A stretch of 48,602 nt of DNA. It comes from Steroidobacteraceae bacterium (GTDB lineage: Bacteria; Pseudomonadota; Gammaproteobacteria; Steroidobacterales; Steroidobacteraceae). The DNA lies in the NCBI GenBank assembly GCA_025451375.1, contig JANWKL010000076.1:1-48602 (forward strand), read 5' to 3'. The notes beneath the pieces are model-generated. The model was given only the letters and a program-made list of their open reading frames with translations, did not search any database and was not told the origin of the DNA. The translations under genes and the position numbers were made by a program. This document shows, piece by piece, positions 36,445 to 45,111 of this stretch. Every line of letters begins with the position of its first letter. Position 1 is the stretch's first letter.

Positions 36445-38013
36445 TCAGCGTGCGATAGTTGATTCGCGCTTCTCGCCCATCCGCCGCACGGCAAAGCGGT
36501 AGTGCGCGCGGCCGATCACCACGTCATCCCCATCCTTGAGCATCTGGCGGGTGACGCGCTGACCGTTCACGAGCACGCCGTTGGTGCTGTTGAGATCCTC
36601 GACCACCGTATATACGGGGCCCGCGAGGATGACCGCGTGATGGCGGCTGATGAACTTGGCATCGATCTGCAGATCGTTGTCCGGCGTGCGGCCGATGCTG
36701 GTCTTGCGCCCCAGCACGTGCACGATCTCGCGACCCTTTTCCTTGCAGATGAGCAGCCGCGTCGCGCCTTCGGGTAACGGATCGTGTGCCGCGGCGTCGT
36801 GCGACCCGCGCACCTCGTGCGACGCTGTTGCCAGTAGCACCGTGTTGGTTTGAGCGTCGTCCGCAGTCACCGGCAATTGCTGGCTGGCTTTCTCCCGTTC
36901 CTCCAGGCGCGCACTGCGACCCCGCGCCTGCGATTCGAGCCGGTTGATGGTGTCCTCGGCCGCCCGCAGGTCCGCCTCGAGCTCGCGGGTGCGCTCGCTG
37001 CTGACTTCCTCATACTCCGGCGACTCGGGTTCCGCTTCCGGGTCCGCTGCATGGGCGACGACGGCCGCAATCGCCAACGCCGCCGCCGGATCGGGAGTTT
37101 CGGCCGCGGGTGCCGGTACTGCGGTCGGCGGCGCGAGTGCGGCCGGACTGCCTGCCTGCTGCTCGAGTCGCATGATGCGCGCCGCACGCCGCAGCAGCTC
37201 CGCTTCCTGTTCGTGGGCCCGCGCGTCACGGCTCGCGAGCTCATGGCCGAGACGCGTCAGCGAGGCTTGCTGTTCATCGAGCTCGCGTTGCAAGTCGGCG
37301 ACCACACTGTGGGTCGCCTGACGATGACTTTCAGCGCGATGCAGGGACTCCAGGCTCAGCGCATTGCGCTCGCGTTCCGCATTCAGATCGCGCAGCGCGC
37401 GGGCGTGGGCGCGTTCGCTCGCAACCAGTGCCTGCCGGCGTTCGACCGCGGCGGTTTCGCGGGCGCGTCCTTCCGCCTCGCGAGTCTCCAGCGCCTGTTG
37501 CAGCTCCTTGATGCGTTCGGTCGCGGCGGCCAAAACCCCTTGCGCCTGCGTCAGTTCGCGACCGAGTTGGTTGGCGCGCTGCTCAGCGGCGGCGCCCGCG
37601 GTCCGCTGGGTGGCGTCGATTTCGGTGCGCCGCTGCGCGGTCGCAGCCGCGAAGTCCTCGTGCACGGCGCGCAACTGTGCGAGCTGCTCGCCGGTGGCGG
37701 CGCGCGCCTCCTGCAGTGATTCCTCGAGTTGCCGGACACGCTCGTTCCTGACGGCGAGCAGTTCCTCGGCGTCGCGCAGCCGCGCGCCGGCCTTGCGCAA
37801 GCTGCCCTCAAGCCGGGCTCGTGATCCGTCAACGCCCGCGTCGATCACCGCCGCAGGCGCGGGGTGCGGGACTATCCAGGTCTCGGTGTGGTGCGCGTCC
37901 GCCGTCGCGGCTGTTTCAACAGACTCGTCCGGATCGCCCGCAGGGTCGAGTACCGGCAGCTCGGCGGTGTTTTCCAGGTCAAGAGCCAATGGTGCGGTCG
38001 ATGGTGATGTCAC
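36445..38013 (-). CDS. FHA-domain protein with coiled coil (paralogue 2)
   Basis: A 522-residue paralogue of the next gene with the same order of parts: an N-terminal TAELPVL motif (about residues 16-22), a coiled coil (about 65-385) with the shared RNERVRQLEESL stretch, and a C-terminal FHA domain (about 415-510) with GRTPDNDLQID, SRHHAVI and STNGVLVNG. Its FHA domain is almost identical in its binding loops to paralogue 1, which suggests both recognise similar phosphothreonine sites. The two genes are separated by 156 bp on the same strand, and the acidic linker DDPEAEPESPEYEE-like region near 330 is unique to this copy. Confidence 0.88.
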   Translation of the reverse strand: MTSPSTAPLALDLENTAELPVLDPAGDPDESVETAATADAHHTETWIVPHPAPAAVIDAGVDGSRARLEGSLRKAGARLRDAEELLAVRNERVRQLEESLQEARAATGEQLAQLRAVHEDFAAATAQRRTEIDATQRTAGAAAEQRANQLGRELTQAQGVLAAATERIKELQQALETREAEGRARETAAVERRQALVASERAHARALRDLNAERERNALSLESLHRAESHRQATHSVVADLQRELDEQQASLTRLGHELASRDARAHEQEAELLRRAARIMRLEQQAGSPAALAPPTAVPAPAAETPDPAAALAIAAVVAHAADPEAEPESPEYEEVSSERTRELEADLRAAEDTINRLESQARGRSARLEEREKASQQLPVTADDAQTNTVLLATASHEVRGSHDAAAHDPLPEGATRLLICKEKGREIVHVLGRKTSIGRTPDNDLQIDAKFISRHHAVILAGPVYTVVEDLNSTNGVLVNGQRVTRQMLKDGDDVVIGRAHYRFAVRRMGEKRESTIAR

Positions 38014-38059
38014 AACTGCGGGAGTCTAGCGCCGCGGCCAGCCTTGCCGCCGCACAGCT

Positions 38060-38092
38060 AAAAAAAATTGTGAGGGAGTCCTAGGAACCTCA
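38060..38092 (-). terminator. Probable intrinsic terminator after the hydrolase-fold gene
   Basis: On the minus strand TGAGG and CCTCA (38092-38088 and 38075-38071) form a 5-bp stem around an inner TCCTAGGA palindrome, followed by CAA and eight T residues (38067-38060). It begins 5 bp after the stop of the gene at 38098. The stem is short, so efficiency is uncertain. Confidence 0.5.
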
Positions 38093-38097
38093 TTGGA

Positions 38098-38754
38098 TCA
38101 GTTGCGCACGAAGTCGAGCACCGCCTCTGCCAGCTCCGCCGGTGCACTCGCGAAAGGCTCGGCGCCCGGGTCACGCACGTCAAGCAGGCGCGCAGCCGGC
38201 AACACCTCGCGCACCCGCGCAGTCGCGTCCCACTGCTCATCGTGCACCCGCAGCGCCAGCACGCGCTGGCTCAAGGTGGCAAGGCGCTCGCGCAGCGGAT
38301 ACTGCAGCGCGGCATCCCCCAGCGGCAGCGACGCCAGGATCACGCGCCTGATCTGCGCCGGGCGTGTAGCGGCGAGTTCGGTGGCGAGCAGCGCGCCGAC
38401 GCGAAACCCGAGCACGTCGATTTGCCGGAATCGCATGCTGTCGAGAAAGTCGCCTATGGCGGCGACATAGTTCGCGAGGACCGCCGGGGGCGGGGGCGCA
38501 TCGGACTCACCACAGCCGGGGAGGTCCGGCGCATAGGCCGATCGATCCTTGCCAATCAAGGCCAGGAACCTTGCAAACACGCGCGCCGAGCCGACCGGGT
38601 CGTGCAGACACAGGAGGGACGTGCCCTCCTCAAAGCCGCCGCCACCGGGCATGACGTTGTGCACGTGCAGCTGACCGTAACGGCAGTCGAAGTAACCGCG
38701 GCGCACGCGTGGCTCGTCGGCGGGGCTGTCGCGGCGGATAGTCGCTTTGGGCAT
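38098..38754 (-). CDS. Alpha/beta-hydrolase-fold protein lacking the catalytic serine
   Basis: A 218-residue protein with the hydrolase fold: LLCLHDPVGSARVFARFL (about 47-64), APDLPGCGESD (75-85) and the nucleophile-elbow strand QIDVLGFRVGALLA (111-124). In the elbow the usual GxSxG reads GFRVG, with R118 in the serine position. The C-terminal catalytic histidine also seems absent (region DPGAEPFASAP). It therefore looks like a non-catalytic member, perhaps a binding or scaffold protein. The reading frame is otherwise intact and normally GC-rich, so it is not an obvious pseudogene. It is divergent from the small lipoprotein gene. Confidence 0.8.
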   Translation of the reverse strand: MPKATIRRDSPADEPRVRRGYFDCRYGQLHVHNVMPGGGGFEEGTSLLCLHDPVGSARVFARFLALIGKDRSAYAPDLPGCGESDAPPPPAVLANYVAAIGDFLDSMRFRQIDVLGFRVGALLATELAATRPAQIRRVILASLPLGDAALQYPLRERLATLSQRVLALRVHDEQWDATARVREVLPAARLLDVRDPGAEPFASAPAELAEAVLDFVRN

Positions 38755-38823
38755 CGGAACAATATTGCCACGATCACAGCCGGACTTGCGTAACCGGTCC
38801 GGGCGGGTAAATTGGTGTGCACC

Positions 38824-39036
38824 ATGCGTAACGCACTCGCGGCTTGCCTGTTGCTAACCAGCCTGAGCGGCTGTGGCCTGGCCGAGACCGGCGCCGCGGC
38901 GGCGGGCGGTGCAGCCGCGCAGGCGCAGCAAGCCGCTCAGGCACGGCAGGTCGAGCAGCGGGTCACGGAGCAGATCGGCGCTGCCGACAAGGTCGCCGAA
39001 GAGCAGCGACGCGCGGCGGAAGCACAGGCGCAGTAG
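38824..39036 (+). CDS. Small Ala/Gln-rich lipoprotein
   Basis: A 70-residue protein from ATG 38824. The signal peptide ends with a SLSGC lipobox, followed by an Ala/Gln/Glu-rich helix (QVEQRVTEQIGAADKVAEEQRRAAEAQAQ) that may be a short coiled coil, somewhat like Lpp-type small lipoproteins. Function unknown. The stop comes just before the likely start of the MDR gene, and no strong ribosome site is visible. Confidence 0.7.
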   Translation: MRNALAACLLLTSLSGCGLAETGAAAAGGAAAQAQQAAQARQVEQRVTEQIGAADKVAEEQRRAAEAQAQ

Positions 39037-39037
39037 C

Positions 39038-39967
39038 GTGGCCTCAGTGTCCTCCAACCTGCAGATACGGGTCAGGCGTCCGCCTTCCCAGCCCGCGGAC
39101 CTGGAGCTGATCGAAGCGCCGCGGCCCGCCCTCACCAACGGCTCATTCCTGGCGCGTGCGCTGTGGCTGGCGCTGGATCCGTTCCCGGCGGTGAAGCCTG
39201 GTGATCTGGTGCCAGCGCGCGGCGTCGGCGAGGTAATCGATTCGCGCCATGAGGTTTTCGGCGTCGGCAGCCTCGTCGAGCTCGACTGCGGCTTGCAGCA
39301 GCTTTGTGTATCCGATGGTCAGCACGCGCGCCTCCTGCATCCCGGTCAAACACCGGCGTCGACCGCGCTGGGCGTGTTGGGAACACCGGGGATGGCAGCC
39401 TACTTTGGCCTGCTTGATGCCGCGCGGCTGCGTCCGGGCGAGACCGTGCTGGTGTCCGCGGCCGCCAACGCGGCCGGCGCGATGGCCGGGCAGATCGCCA
39501 TGCTCAAGGGCGCGCGTGCCATTGGAATCGCCGGCTCGCGCGAGAAATGCGACTGGGTTACGCGCCACGCGCGCTTCACGGCCTGCATCAATCACGGCGC
39601 CGAAAAAGTCAGCGCGCGGCTGCGGCAGCTCGCGCCGCACGGCGTGGACGTGTATTTCGATAACGTAGGCGGCGCGCTGCTCGATGGCATCGTCGCCGGA
39701 CATAACTTTGCGCCGGGTGCGCGCGTAGTGCAGAACCATCTGCAGCCCGCCACGCCCGCAGGGTTGAACGGCGTGCAGCTGCTGCGCAGCAACCCGCGCG
39801 AGTACGAACACCGGCGCGGAGAGTTCCTGCGCGAAGCGATCGCCTGGTACGGCGCCGGCCGCATCGCGGCCAAGGATCACGTGGTCGACGGTCTCGCGAA
39901 CGCACCGGCGCACCTGCTGCTCGCCATGCAGGGCGGAAACTTCGGCCGGCCGCTCGTGCGCGTCTAG
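39038..39967 (+). CDS. MDR-family NADP-dependent oxidoreductase
   Basis: A 309-residue zinc-independent medium-chain reductase of the leukotriene-B4-dehydrogenase/prostaglandin-reductase type. GTG 39038 or GTG 39047 is the likely start. The order of blocks is GVGEVIDSRH (about 65-74), LGVLGTPGMAAYFGLLDAARLRPGETVLVSAAANAAGAMAGQIA (cofactor-binding, about 108-150), GIAGSREKCDW and YFDNVGGALLDGIV (about 206-219). The N-terminal catalytic domain is shorter than usual (it lacks part of the loop after LDPF), and the total is about 20-30 residues below the family norm. Substrate unknown. Its stop shares bases with the stop of the convergent VOC gene (CTAG). Confidence 0.85.
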   Translation: MASVSSNLQIRVRRPPSQPADLELIEAPRPALTNGSFLARALWLALDPFPAVKPGDLVPARGVGEVIDSRHEVFGVGSLVELDCGLQQLCVSDGQHARLLHPGQTPASTALGVLGTPGMAAYFGLLDAARLRPGETVLVSAAANAAGAMAGQIAMLKGARAIGIAGSREKCDWVTRHARFTACINHGAEKVSARLRQLAPHGVDVYFDNVGGALLDGIVAGHNFAPGARVVQNHLQPATPAGLNGVQLLRSNPREYEHRRGEFLREAIAWYGAGRIAAKDHVVDGLANAPAHLLLAMQGGNFGRPLVRV

Positions 39968-41076
39968 CGCCTGCGGCCGCGCGTGCTCTTGCGCTTCGCG
40001 CGGGCACGCTTCTTCGGTGCCACGCGACGCGCTGTCTTCCTGCGCGCGAGTTTGCGCTTCGGCTTGCGGACGCTCTTGCGCTTCACAACCCGGGCCTTGC
40101 GCACTGATTTTTTCGGCGCTTTCTTCCGGGCCACGGTCTTTTTAGCCTTCTTTTTGGCTTTCTTCGGCTTCGCAGCCGATTTGCTGACGGCCGGCGCCTT
40201 CGCCGCAGCTGCAGCCGGCAAAGGCTTCGCCACGGGTTTGGCCGCCGCGCTGACGGGTTTCGCTGGCGCCGCCGCGGGCTTCGCAGCCGCGACTGCAGGC
40301 TTGGGCGCGGCAACGGTGCGCGGCATCTCCTGCACCGCGAAAGCGCCGCCCTGCGGATCCATGAAGAGCGCGATCCAGCTGCCGCCCGGAACTTCCATCG
40401 GACCGTGCAGCAATCGTCCACCCGCCGCTTTGGCGGCGGCGACGCTGCGGTTGGAATCGGCGACGTGGACGTAACTCAGCCACGAGGGCGGCGTGGACGG
40501 GCCCTGCACGTTGCACATGCCGCCCACCTGGCTGCCGGCATGCTCGAACAGTTGATAGACGCCCATCGCGCCCATGTCATGTCCGGGTCCCTTGCTCCAG
40601 CCGAACAGCTCGCCGTAGAACCGTAGTGCGCCCGCGACATCGGTCGTCGCGAGTTCGTGCCAGGAGAATCCGCCCTGTGCGGGAGGGGTGCCGGGCGGGG
40701 GGCCGGCACCTGGGGTAAAGACAGCGAAGGTCGCGCCCTGCGGGTCGGCCAACACCGCGAAACGCCCGACGTTCGGGATATCCGTTGCCGCCTTGTGCAC
40801 CTTGGCGCCGAGCGCCTGCGCCTGGGCGCAGGTGGCATCGACGTTCGGCGTACCGACGTACATCAGCCAGTGTGGCGGCGCGCCGGCGGCTTCCGCGGGC
40901 AACGCCATCAGGCCGCCGATCTGCGTCTGTCCCGCCATCCATATGGTGTAGCCGGGCATGCTTGAAGGCTGGGTCCGCCACGGCAGCACCTTCTGGTAGA
41001 AGGCCGCGGAGGCCGCGGTATCGGTCGTCAGCAATTCGTGCCAGATGAATCGTCCACGGATCTCAGCATTGCTCAT
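39964..41076 (-). CDS. Two-domain VOC (glyoxalase-like) protein with histone H1-like tail
   Basis: A 370-residue protein from ATG 41076 (AAGGAAG upstream). Two vicinal-oxygen-chelate domains follow each other (about residues 8-120 and 135-250): FIWHELLTTDTAASAAFYQKVLPW and FSWHELATTDVAGALRFYGELFGW mark their starts, as in CFP-30-like proteins. Residues about 256-370 are a different kind of sequence: first Ala/Pro/Lys repeats, then a very basic Lys/Arg region like histone H1 or AlgP-type tails. Such tails bind DNA or other polyanions. The enzyme substrate is unknown. The tail is a fusion within one frame and not a sequencing join, since codon use is continuous. The ATG overlaps the stop of the DMT transporter gene by 4 bp. 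Confidence 0.88.
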   Translation of the reverse strand: MSNAEIRGRFIWHELLTTDTAASAAFYQKVLPWRTQPSSMPGYTIWMAGQTQIGGLMALPAEAAGAPPHWLMYVGTPNVDATCAQAQALGAKVHKAATDIPNVGRFAVLADPQGATFAVFTPGAGPPPGTPPAQGGFSWHELATTDVAGALRFYGELFGWSKGPGHDMGAMGVYQLFEHAGSQVGGMCNVQGPSTPPSWLSYVHVADSNRSVAAAKAAGGRLLHGPMEVPGGSWIALFMDPQGGAFAVQEMPRTVAAPKPAVAAAKPAAAPAKPVSAAAKPVAKPLPAAAAAKAPAVSKSAAKPKKAKKKAKKTVARKKAPKKSVRKARVVKRKSVRKPKRKLARRKTARRVAPKKRARAKRKSTRGRRR

Positions 41077-42023
41077 GGCGAGTCTTCCTTTGGTAAGCGC
41101 GCGGCGTGTTCCACGGTCGACGACGATTGAGGCGGCATTCTGCCTTGCTCTGCAGCCGCCTGCCATGGTTGTCGGGACTCACGCCAAATCAGGAACAGAC
41201 CGCTGGCAATGACCACGCCGCCCCCGGTGAGCACCCGCGCCGAGGGCAGCACATGCCAGATGATCCGGTCGATGGCGATACCCCACAGGAGCGCGGTGTA
41301 CTCGAACGGGGCCACCAGCGACGGCGGCGCCAGCCGGAATGCGTGGGTCAAGAGGTGTTGAGCGATGGCGGCCACCACCCCCAGCAGCGCGATCCAGGGC
41401 CAGTGCCGGGCCGCGATCGCAACCCACCCGGGAGCCGCCAGCATCGTGGCCATCACGGTCATGAGACTGATGGTCCAGAACACCACGCTGACGGTGGATT
41501 CCGTGCGCGTCAGCACCCGGACGGCGATGGCACTCAGTGCGTAGGCGACGGCTCCCACCAGGGCGGCGAGCGCCCCGAGGGAGAAAAGACCCGCTGAACT
41601 CGGCCGCAGCATGATGATGACGCCCGCCAGGCCAGCGAGGATGGCCGCCCAGGTGCCCGCACTGCTGCGCTCACCCAGAAGCGGTACCGAAAGGCCGGCC
41701 ACGATGAGCGGTGCCGACAGGAACACCGCGTACGCGTTGGCGAGCGACAGCTCGTGGACGGCGTAGACGAAGGAGCCGAGCAGCACCACCGACAGCACGC
41801 CGCGCAGGAGGTGCACCCGAAAGCGCCGCGGACGCAACTCCTTGAGGCGGCCGGCGAGCACCACCGGCAACAACGTGAACGGCAGCGAGGCAGCACCGCG
41901 AAGGACCGCAACCTGCAACGGCGGGTAATACGCAGAAAGCAGCTTCAGCAGTGCGTCCATGCAGGAGAACACCGCCACCGCCGCGATCATGCACGCTATC
42001 GCGCGCAGCCGTGCCTGGCGCAC
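41073..42023 (-). CDS. DMT-superfamily (EamA) exporter
   Basis: A 316-residue inner-membrane protein with ten predicted transmembrane helices arranged as two EamA repeats. Repeat 1 includes FSCMDALLKLLSAYYPPLQVAVLRGAASLPF-like sequence near residues 19-50; repeat 2 begins near LGALAALVGAVAYALSAI (about 150-167) and includes APFEYTALLWGI (about 238-249). The substrate is unknown; relatives export amino acids or metabolites. The C-terminal 35 residues are hydrophilic. The gene is coupled to the VOC gene and starts 6 bp after the stop of the glucan synthase gene. Confidence 0.9.
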   Translation of the reverse strand: MRQARLRAIACMIAAVAVFSCMDALLKLLSAYYPPLQVAVLRGAASLPFTLLPVVLAGRLKELRPRRFRVHLLRGVLSVVLLGSFVYAVHELSLANAYAVFLSAPLIVAGLSVPLLGERSSAGTWAAILAGLAGVIIMLRPSSAGLFSLGALAALVGAVAYALSAIAVRVLTRTESTVSVVFWTISLMTVMATMLAAPGWVAIAARHWPWIALLGVVAAIAQHLLTHAFRLAPPSLVAPFEYTALLWGIAIDRIIWHVLPSARVLTGGGVVIASGLFLIWRESRQPWQAAAEQGRMPPQSSSTVEHAARLPKEDSP

Positions 42024-42029
42024 GGTCTT

Positions 42030-44654
42030 TTAAGCCGAATCCGCTTCAGCGCGCTTCGCGGCGTGCGGCGGGTCGCGATAACTCGTGCCGAGGAGGCGTG
42101 CCGGCAGCGGGAACGCACTTATCAGCGATACCACGAGCGAGGATGCGTAAGGGATCGCCTGCACCAGCAGGACCACGATCCAGGCGAGATGGTCGGGCCC
42201 CGCGTTCTGCGGCAAGGCGGTGTACGACACCGCCCAGGCCGACACGATGAGCGCGGCCATCATCAGCGTCTCCTCACGCGCCGCGCTAAGCGCGTGCAGG
42301 ACACCTGAGGAACTGCCGCCCTTGGGCGTGCGGAAGAACGGTTCGCTCTTGGTGACGAGGCCCTTTACGGCGGCCGTGCCAATGGTGTGCGTGAGCGCGA
42401 GTCCCGCGATCGCGGCCGCCAGGGTCTGCCGGTAGCTGGCGCCCACCCGCACCCGGTACAGATGCGCGAGCTTCGCCAGCTTGAAGGTGAACAGCGACAG
42501 CGGCAGCACCGAGTACATCACCAGCGGCGCATCCACCCTTCCTGGCGCCCACACCATGGCGGCCGACCAGCCGAGGGCGGCAATGTTGAACAGCAGGTTG
42601 ACCCCGTCGGCCACCCACGGCAGCCAGCCGGCAACGAAGTGATAGCGCTGTCCCGGTGACAGCGGGCCGCCCTCGAGGAACAGCTGCCGGCCGTGGGCCT
42701 TGATGATCTGCATGGCGCCGTAGGCCCAGCGGAACCGCTGCTTCTTGAAATCAATAAAAGTATCCGGCATCAGCCCGCGGCCGTAACTCGTCGGCACGTA
42801 GCTCGCATCGAAGCCGCTCTCGAAGATCCGCAGGCCGAGCTCGGCATCCTCGGTGATGCACCACTCGGCCCAGCGGGCCGCATCCAGCTGCACCCGCCGC
42901 ACCATGGTCATGGTGCCGTGCTGGATGATGGCATTGCGCTCGTTGCGCGTGATCATGCCGATGTGGAAAAAGCCACGGTACTCCGCGTAACACATGGCCT
43001 TGAACGCGCTCTGGCCCGCATCGCGATAGTCCTGCGGACCTTGCATGATGGCGATGCGCTGATCCTCGAACACCGGCGTCAGGTCACGCAGCCAGCTCGG
43101 CTCGACCACGTAATCGCTGTCGATCACAGCGACAATCTGCGCATCGGCAACCGTGCGCTCGAGCGCGTAGTTGAGGGCGCCGGCCTTGAAGCCGGCCAGA
43201 GGCGCGGCGTGGAAGAAACGGAAACGGGGTCCGAGCTGCGCGCAATGCGCCTCGACCGGGCGCCAGACGCTCTCATCGCGCGTGTTGTTGTCGATGACCA
43301 GCACTTCGTAGTCCGGGTAATCGAGGCGCGCGAGCGCATCGAGGGTCTCGATGAGCATGTCCGGGGGCTCGTTGTAGGCCGGCACATGGATCGAGACTTT
43401 CGGCGGCTGGGCGCTGTGGGTGAGCAGCGGCCCGCCGCCGCGGCGCCGGTAACTCACCCAGTGCGCCTCGGCCCACTCGTGCGCCTCGGCGAGCAGCACC
43501 AGCATCACGCCGAGCATCCCGAACAGCAGCAGCACGCCGGAAATGATGCCCGCGACCGTCATGTACTGCTGGGTGAAGTCGTAGAACACCCACACCGCGA
43601 TGGTGGCGGCGGCGTACACGACGATCGCGAGGAAGCTGCGGCCGCGGTTACGCAGCGTGCCGCTGTTCAGATACAAAAGCCCGAGCACCACGAGCGACAC
43701 CGCGACCGAGACGGCGGCGAGGATGTGCCACTCCGGAACCCGCACGATGGGTGCGGTGAAGGCGAACTTCGGATGCCGGTTGACGTCGTAGACGCCCCAG
43801 TAGGAGCCGACCGCGCCTTCCTGGTAGGCCTTCCACGGCTGATCGAAGGCCTCCATCACGTAATAGACAATCTGCTCCTTCTCGGCCGCGTGCAGGAAGC
43901 GGCGCAGGAACAGCGCCTCGTTGGCATCCGAGGCGACTGCCGACTCGTGCGTGCGGCCGCGGCTCGGCCAGCCGATCTCCGCCACCACGATCTGCTTGTG
44001 CGGAAAGGCCTTCTGCAGGCGCTTGTACTGCGTCAGCGAGTACTCCACCGCCTCGTCGACTGGCACGCCTTCCCAGTACGGCAAGAGGTGCACGGCGATG
44101 AAGTCGACGTGCGCGGCGAGCTCCGGATGCGCGAGCCACACGTGCCACACCTCCGCGGTGCTCACCGGCTGGCCGATGGCGGCGCGGGCGCGATCGAGGT
44201 TCTTCTCGAGCTCCTCGATGGGCAGGTCCCCGCGCAACAGCACTTCGTTGCCGATGAGCACGCGCACGATGTTGACGTGCGAGTTGGCAAGCTGGATGGC
44301 GGTCTGCAGCTGCTCCTCGTTCTTGTCGCGATGACTGTCGAGCCAGGCGCCGAGGGCGACGTTCATGTCGTGTTTCTCGGCGAGCGCGGGCACGTCGGCG
44401 AGCGTGCCCGCGACGCTGTAAGTGCGCACGGCGTTGACCCTGCCCTGCAGCAGCGTGAGGTCGGCGTCGATTTCCTCATCGGTGGGCATCTGGAAGTGCG
44501 TCGGATCTTCATTGGCCCGAAACGGGGAGAACGCGAACCCCTGGATCAGTGCCGGCCACGGCGGCTCGCTCGTCGGCCGGTTGAGCAGCGCCCAGACCGC
44601 GAAGGTCAGCGTCGCGAACAGCGCCGCGATCAGCAGGCTCGGGATGGCTTTCAT
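42030..44654 (-). CDS. Bifunctional GH17-like / GT2 glucan synthase (membrane)
   Basis: An 874-residue membrane protein from ATG 44654. After an N-terminal helix (about 5-24) comes a GH17-like domain (about 35-300) with putative acid E137 (LIGNE) and nucleophile E226 (AEIGWP). Helices at about 310-390 lead to a processive family-2 glycosyltransferase domain (about 415-660): HVPAYNE, D512/D514 in IDSDY, TED at 601-603 and QRFRW at 639-643, the UDP-sugar and acceptor motifs. Four or more helices follow. The architecture matches NdvB/NdvC-like cyclic or linear beta-1,3/1,6-glucan synthases, in which GH17 acts as a transglycosylase. The product is unknown. It follows glyoxalase I by 19 bp and precedes the DMT exporter. 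Confidence 0.9.
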   Translation of the reverse strand: MKAIPSLLIAALFATLTFAVWALLNRPTSEPPWPALIQGFAFSPFRANEDPTHFQMPTDEEIDADLTLLQGRVNAVRTYSVAGTLADVPALAEKHDMNVALGAWLDSHRDKNEEQLQTAIQLANSHVNIVRVLIGNEVLLRGDLPIEELEKNLDRARAAIGQPVSTAEVWHVWLAHPELAAHVDFIAVHLLPYWEGVPVDEAVEYSLTQYKRLQKAFPHKQIVVAEIGWPSRGRTHESAVASDANEALFLRRFLHAAEKEQIVYYVMEAFDQPWKAYQEGAVGSYWGVYDVNRHPKFAFTAPIVRVPEWHILAAVSVAVSLVVLGLLYLNSGTLRNRGRSFLAIVVYAAATIAVWVFYDFTQQYMTVAGIISGVLLLFGMLGVMLVLLAEAHEWAEAHWVSYRRRGGGPLLTHSAQPPKVSIHVPAYNEPPDMLIETLDALARLDYPDYEVLVIDNNTRDESVWRPVEAHCAQLGPRFRFFHAAPLAGFKAGALNYALERTVADAQIVAVIDSDYVVEPSWLRDLTPVFEDQRIAIMQGPQDYRDAGQSAFKAMCYAEYRGFFHIGMITRNERNAIIQHGTMTMVRRVQLDAARWAEWCITEDAELGLRIFESGFDASYVPTSYGRGLMPDTFIDFKKQRFRWAYGAMQIIKAHGRQLFLEGGPLSPGQRYHFVAGWLPWVADGVNLLFNIAALGWSAAMVWAPGRVDAPLVMYSVLPLSLFTFKLAKLAHLYRVRVGASYRQTLAAAIAGLALTHTIGTAAVKGLVTKSEPFFRTPKGGSSSGVLHALSAAREETLMMAALIVSAWAVSYTALPQNAGPDHLAWIVVLLVQAIPYASSLVVSLISAFPLPARLLGTSYRDPPHAAKRAEADSA

Positions 44655-44673
44655 GCGAGCTGGTGCGCCGCGC

Positions 44674-45093
44674 CTACCAACTGCCGGTGTTGGGCATGGA
44701 TTTCCACGGCTCGGCGGGCGTGAGCGCCGCGCCCTTCTGCAAAAGCTCGATGGAGATGTTGTCCGGTGAACGCACGAACGCCATGCGGCCATCGCGCGGC
44801 GGCCGCAGGATGGTCACGCCATGATCGGTGAGCCGCTGGCAGGTAGCGTAGATGTCATCGACCGCGTAGGCGAGATGCCCGAAATTGCGGCCCCCGCCGT
44901 ACTCCTGCGGATCCCAGTTGTGGGTGAGTTCGACCTGCGCTTCGAGGTCCCCGGGCGCCGCCAGGAACACCAGCGTGAAGCGTCCCTGCGGGTAGTCCTT
45001 GCGTGACAGCTCGGTAAGCCCGAGCGCGTCGCGGTAGAACTTCAAGGAGGCGTCGATGTTGGTGACGCGAACCATGGTGTGCAGGTACTTCAT
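44674..45093 (-). CDS. gloA: Lactoylglutathione lyase (glyoxalase I)
   Basis: A 139-residue enzyme that converts the methylglyoxal-glutathione hemithioacetal to S-lactoylglutathione in the cytoplasm. Metal ligands are visible as H5, E55, H73 and E116, matching E. coli GloA spacing closely. The absence of the extra eukaryotic insert points to the Ni-dependent bacterial class. ATG at 45093. The ilvB gene ends 18 bp upstream on the same strand, so the cluster ilvB-gloA-glucan synthase-DMT-VOC may be one transcription unit. Confidence 0.93.
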   Translation of the reverse strand: MKYLHTMVRVTNIDASLKFYRDALGLTELSRKDYPQGRFTLVFLAAPGDLEAQVELTHNWDPQEYGGGRNFGHLAYAVDDIYATCQRLTDHGVTILRPPRDGRMAFVRSPDNISIELLQKGAALTPAEPWKSMPNTGSW

Positions 45094-45111
45094 CGCTCGC
45101 GCCTCAAGGCC

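Noticed and set aside
40000-40320. Lys/Ala-rich stretch as a simple-sequence repeat or sequencing artefact
   Set aside because: It is in frame with the VOC gene, ends in a stop shared with the convergent neighbour, and resembles known histone-like tails.
42693-44723. 676-codon plus-strand frame opposite the glucan synthase
   Set aside because: Antisense shadow of a gene with complete GH17 and GT2 motifs; no domain recognised in it.
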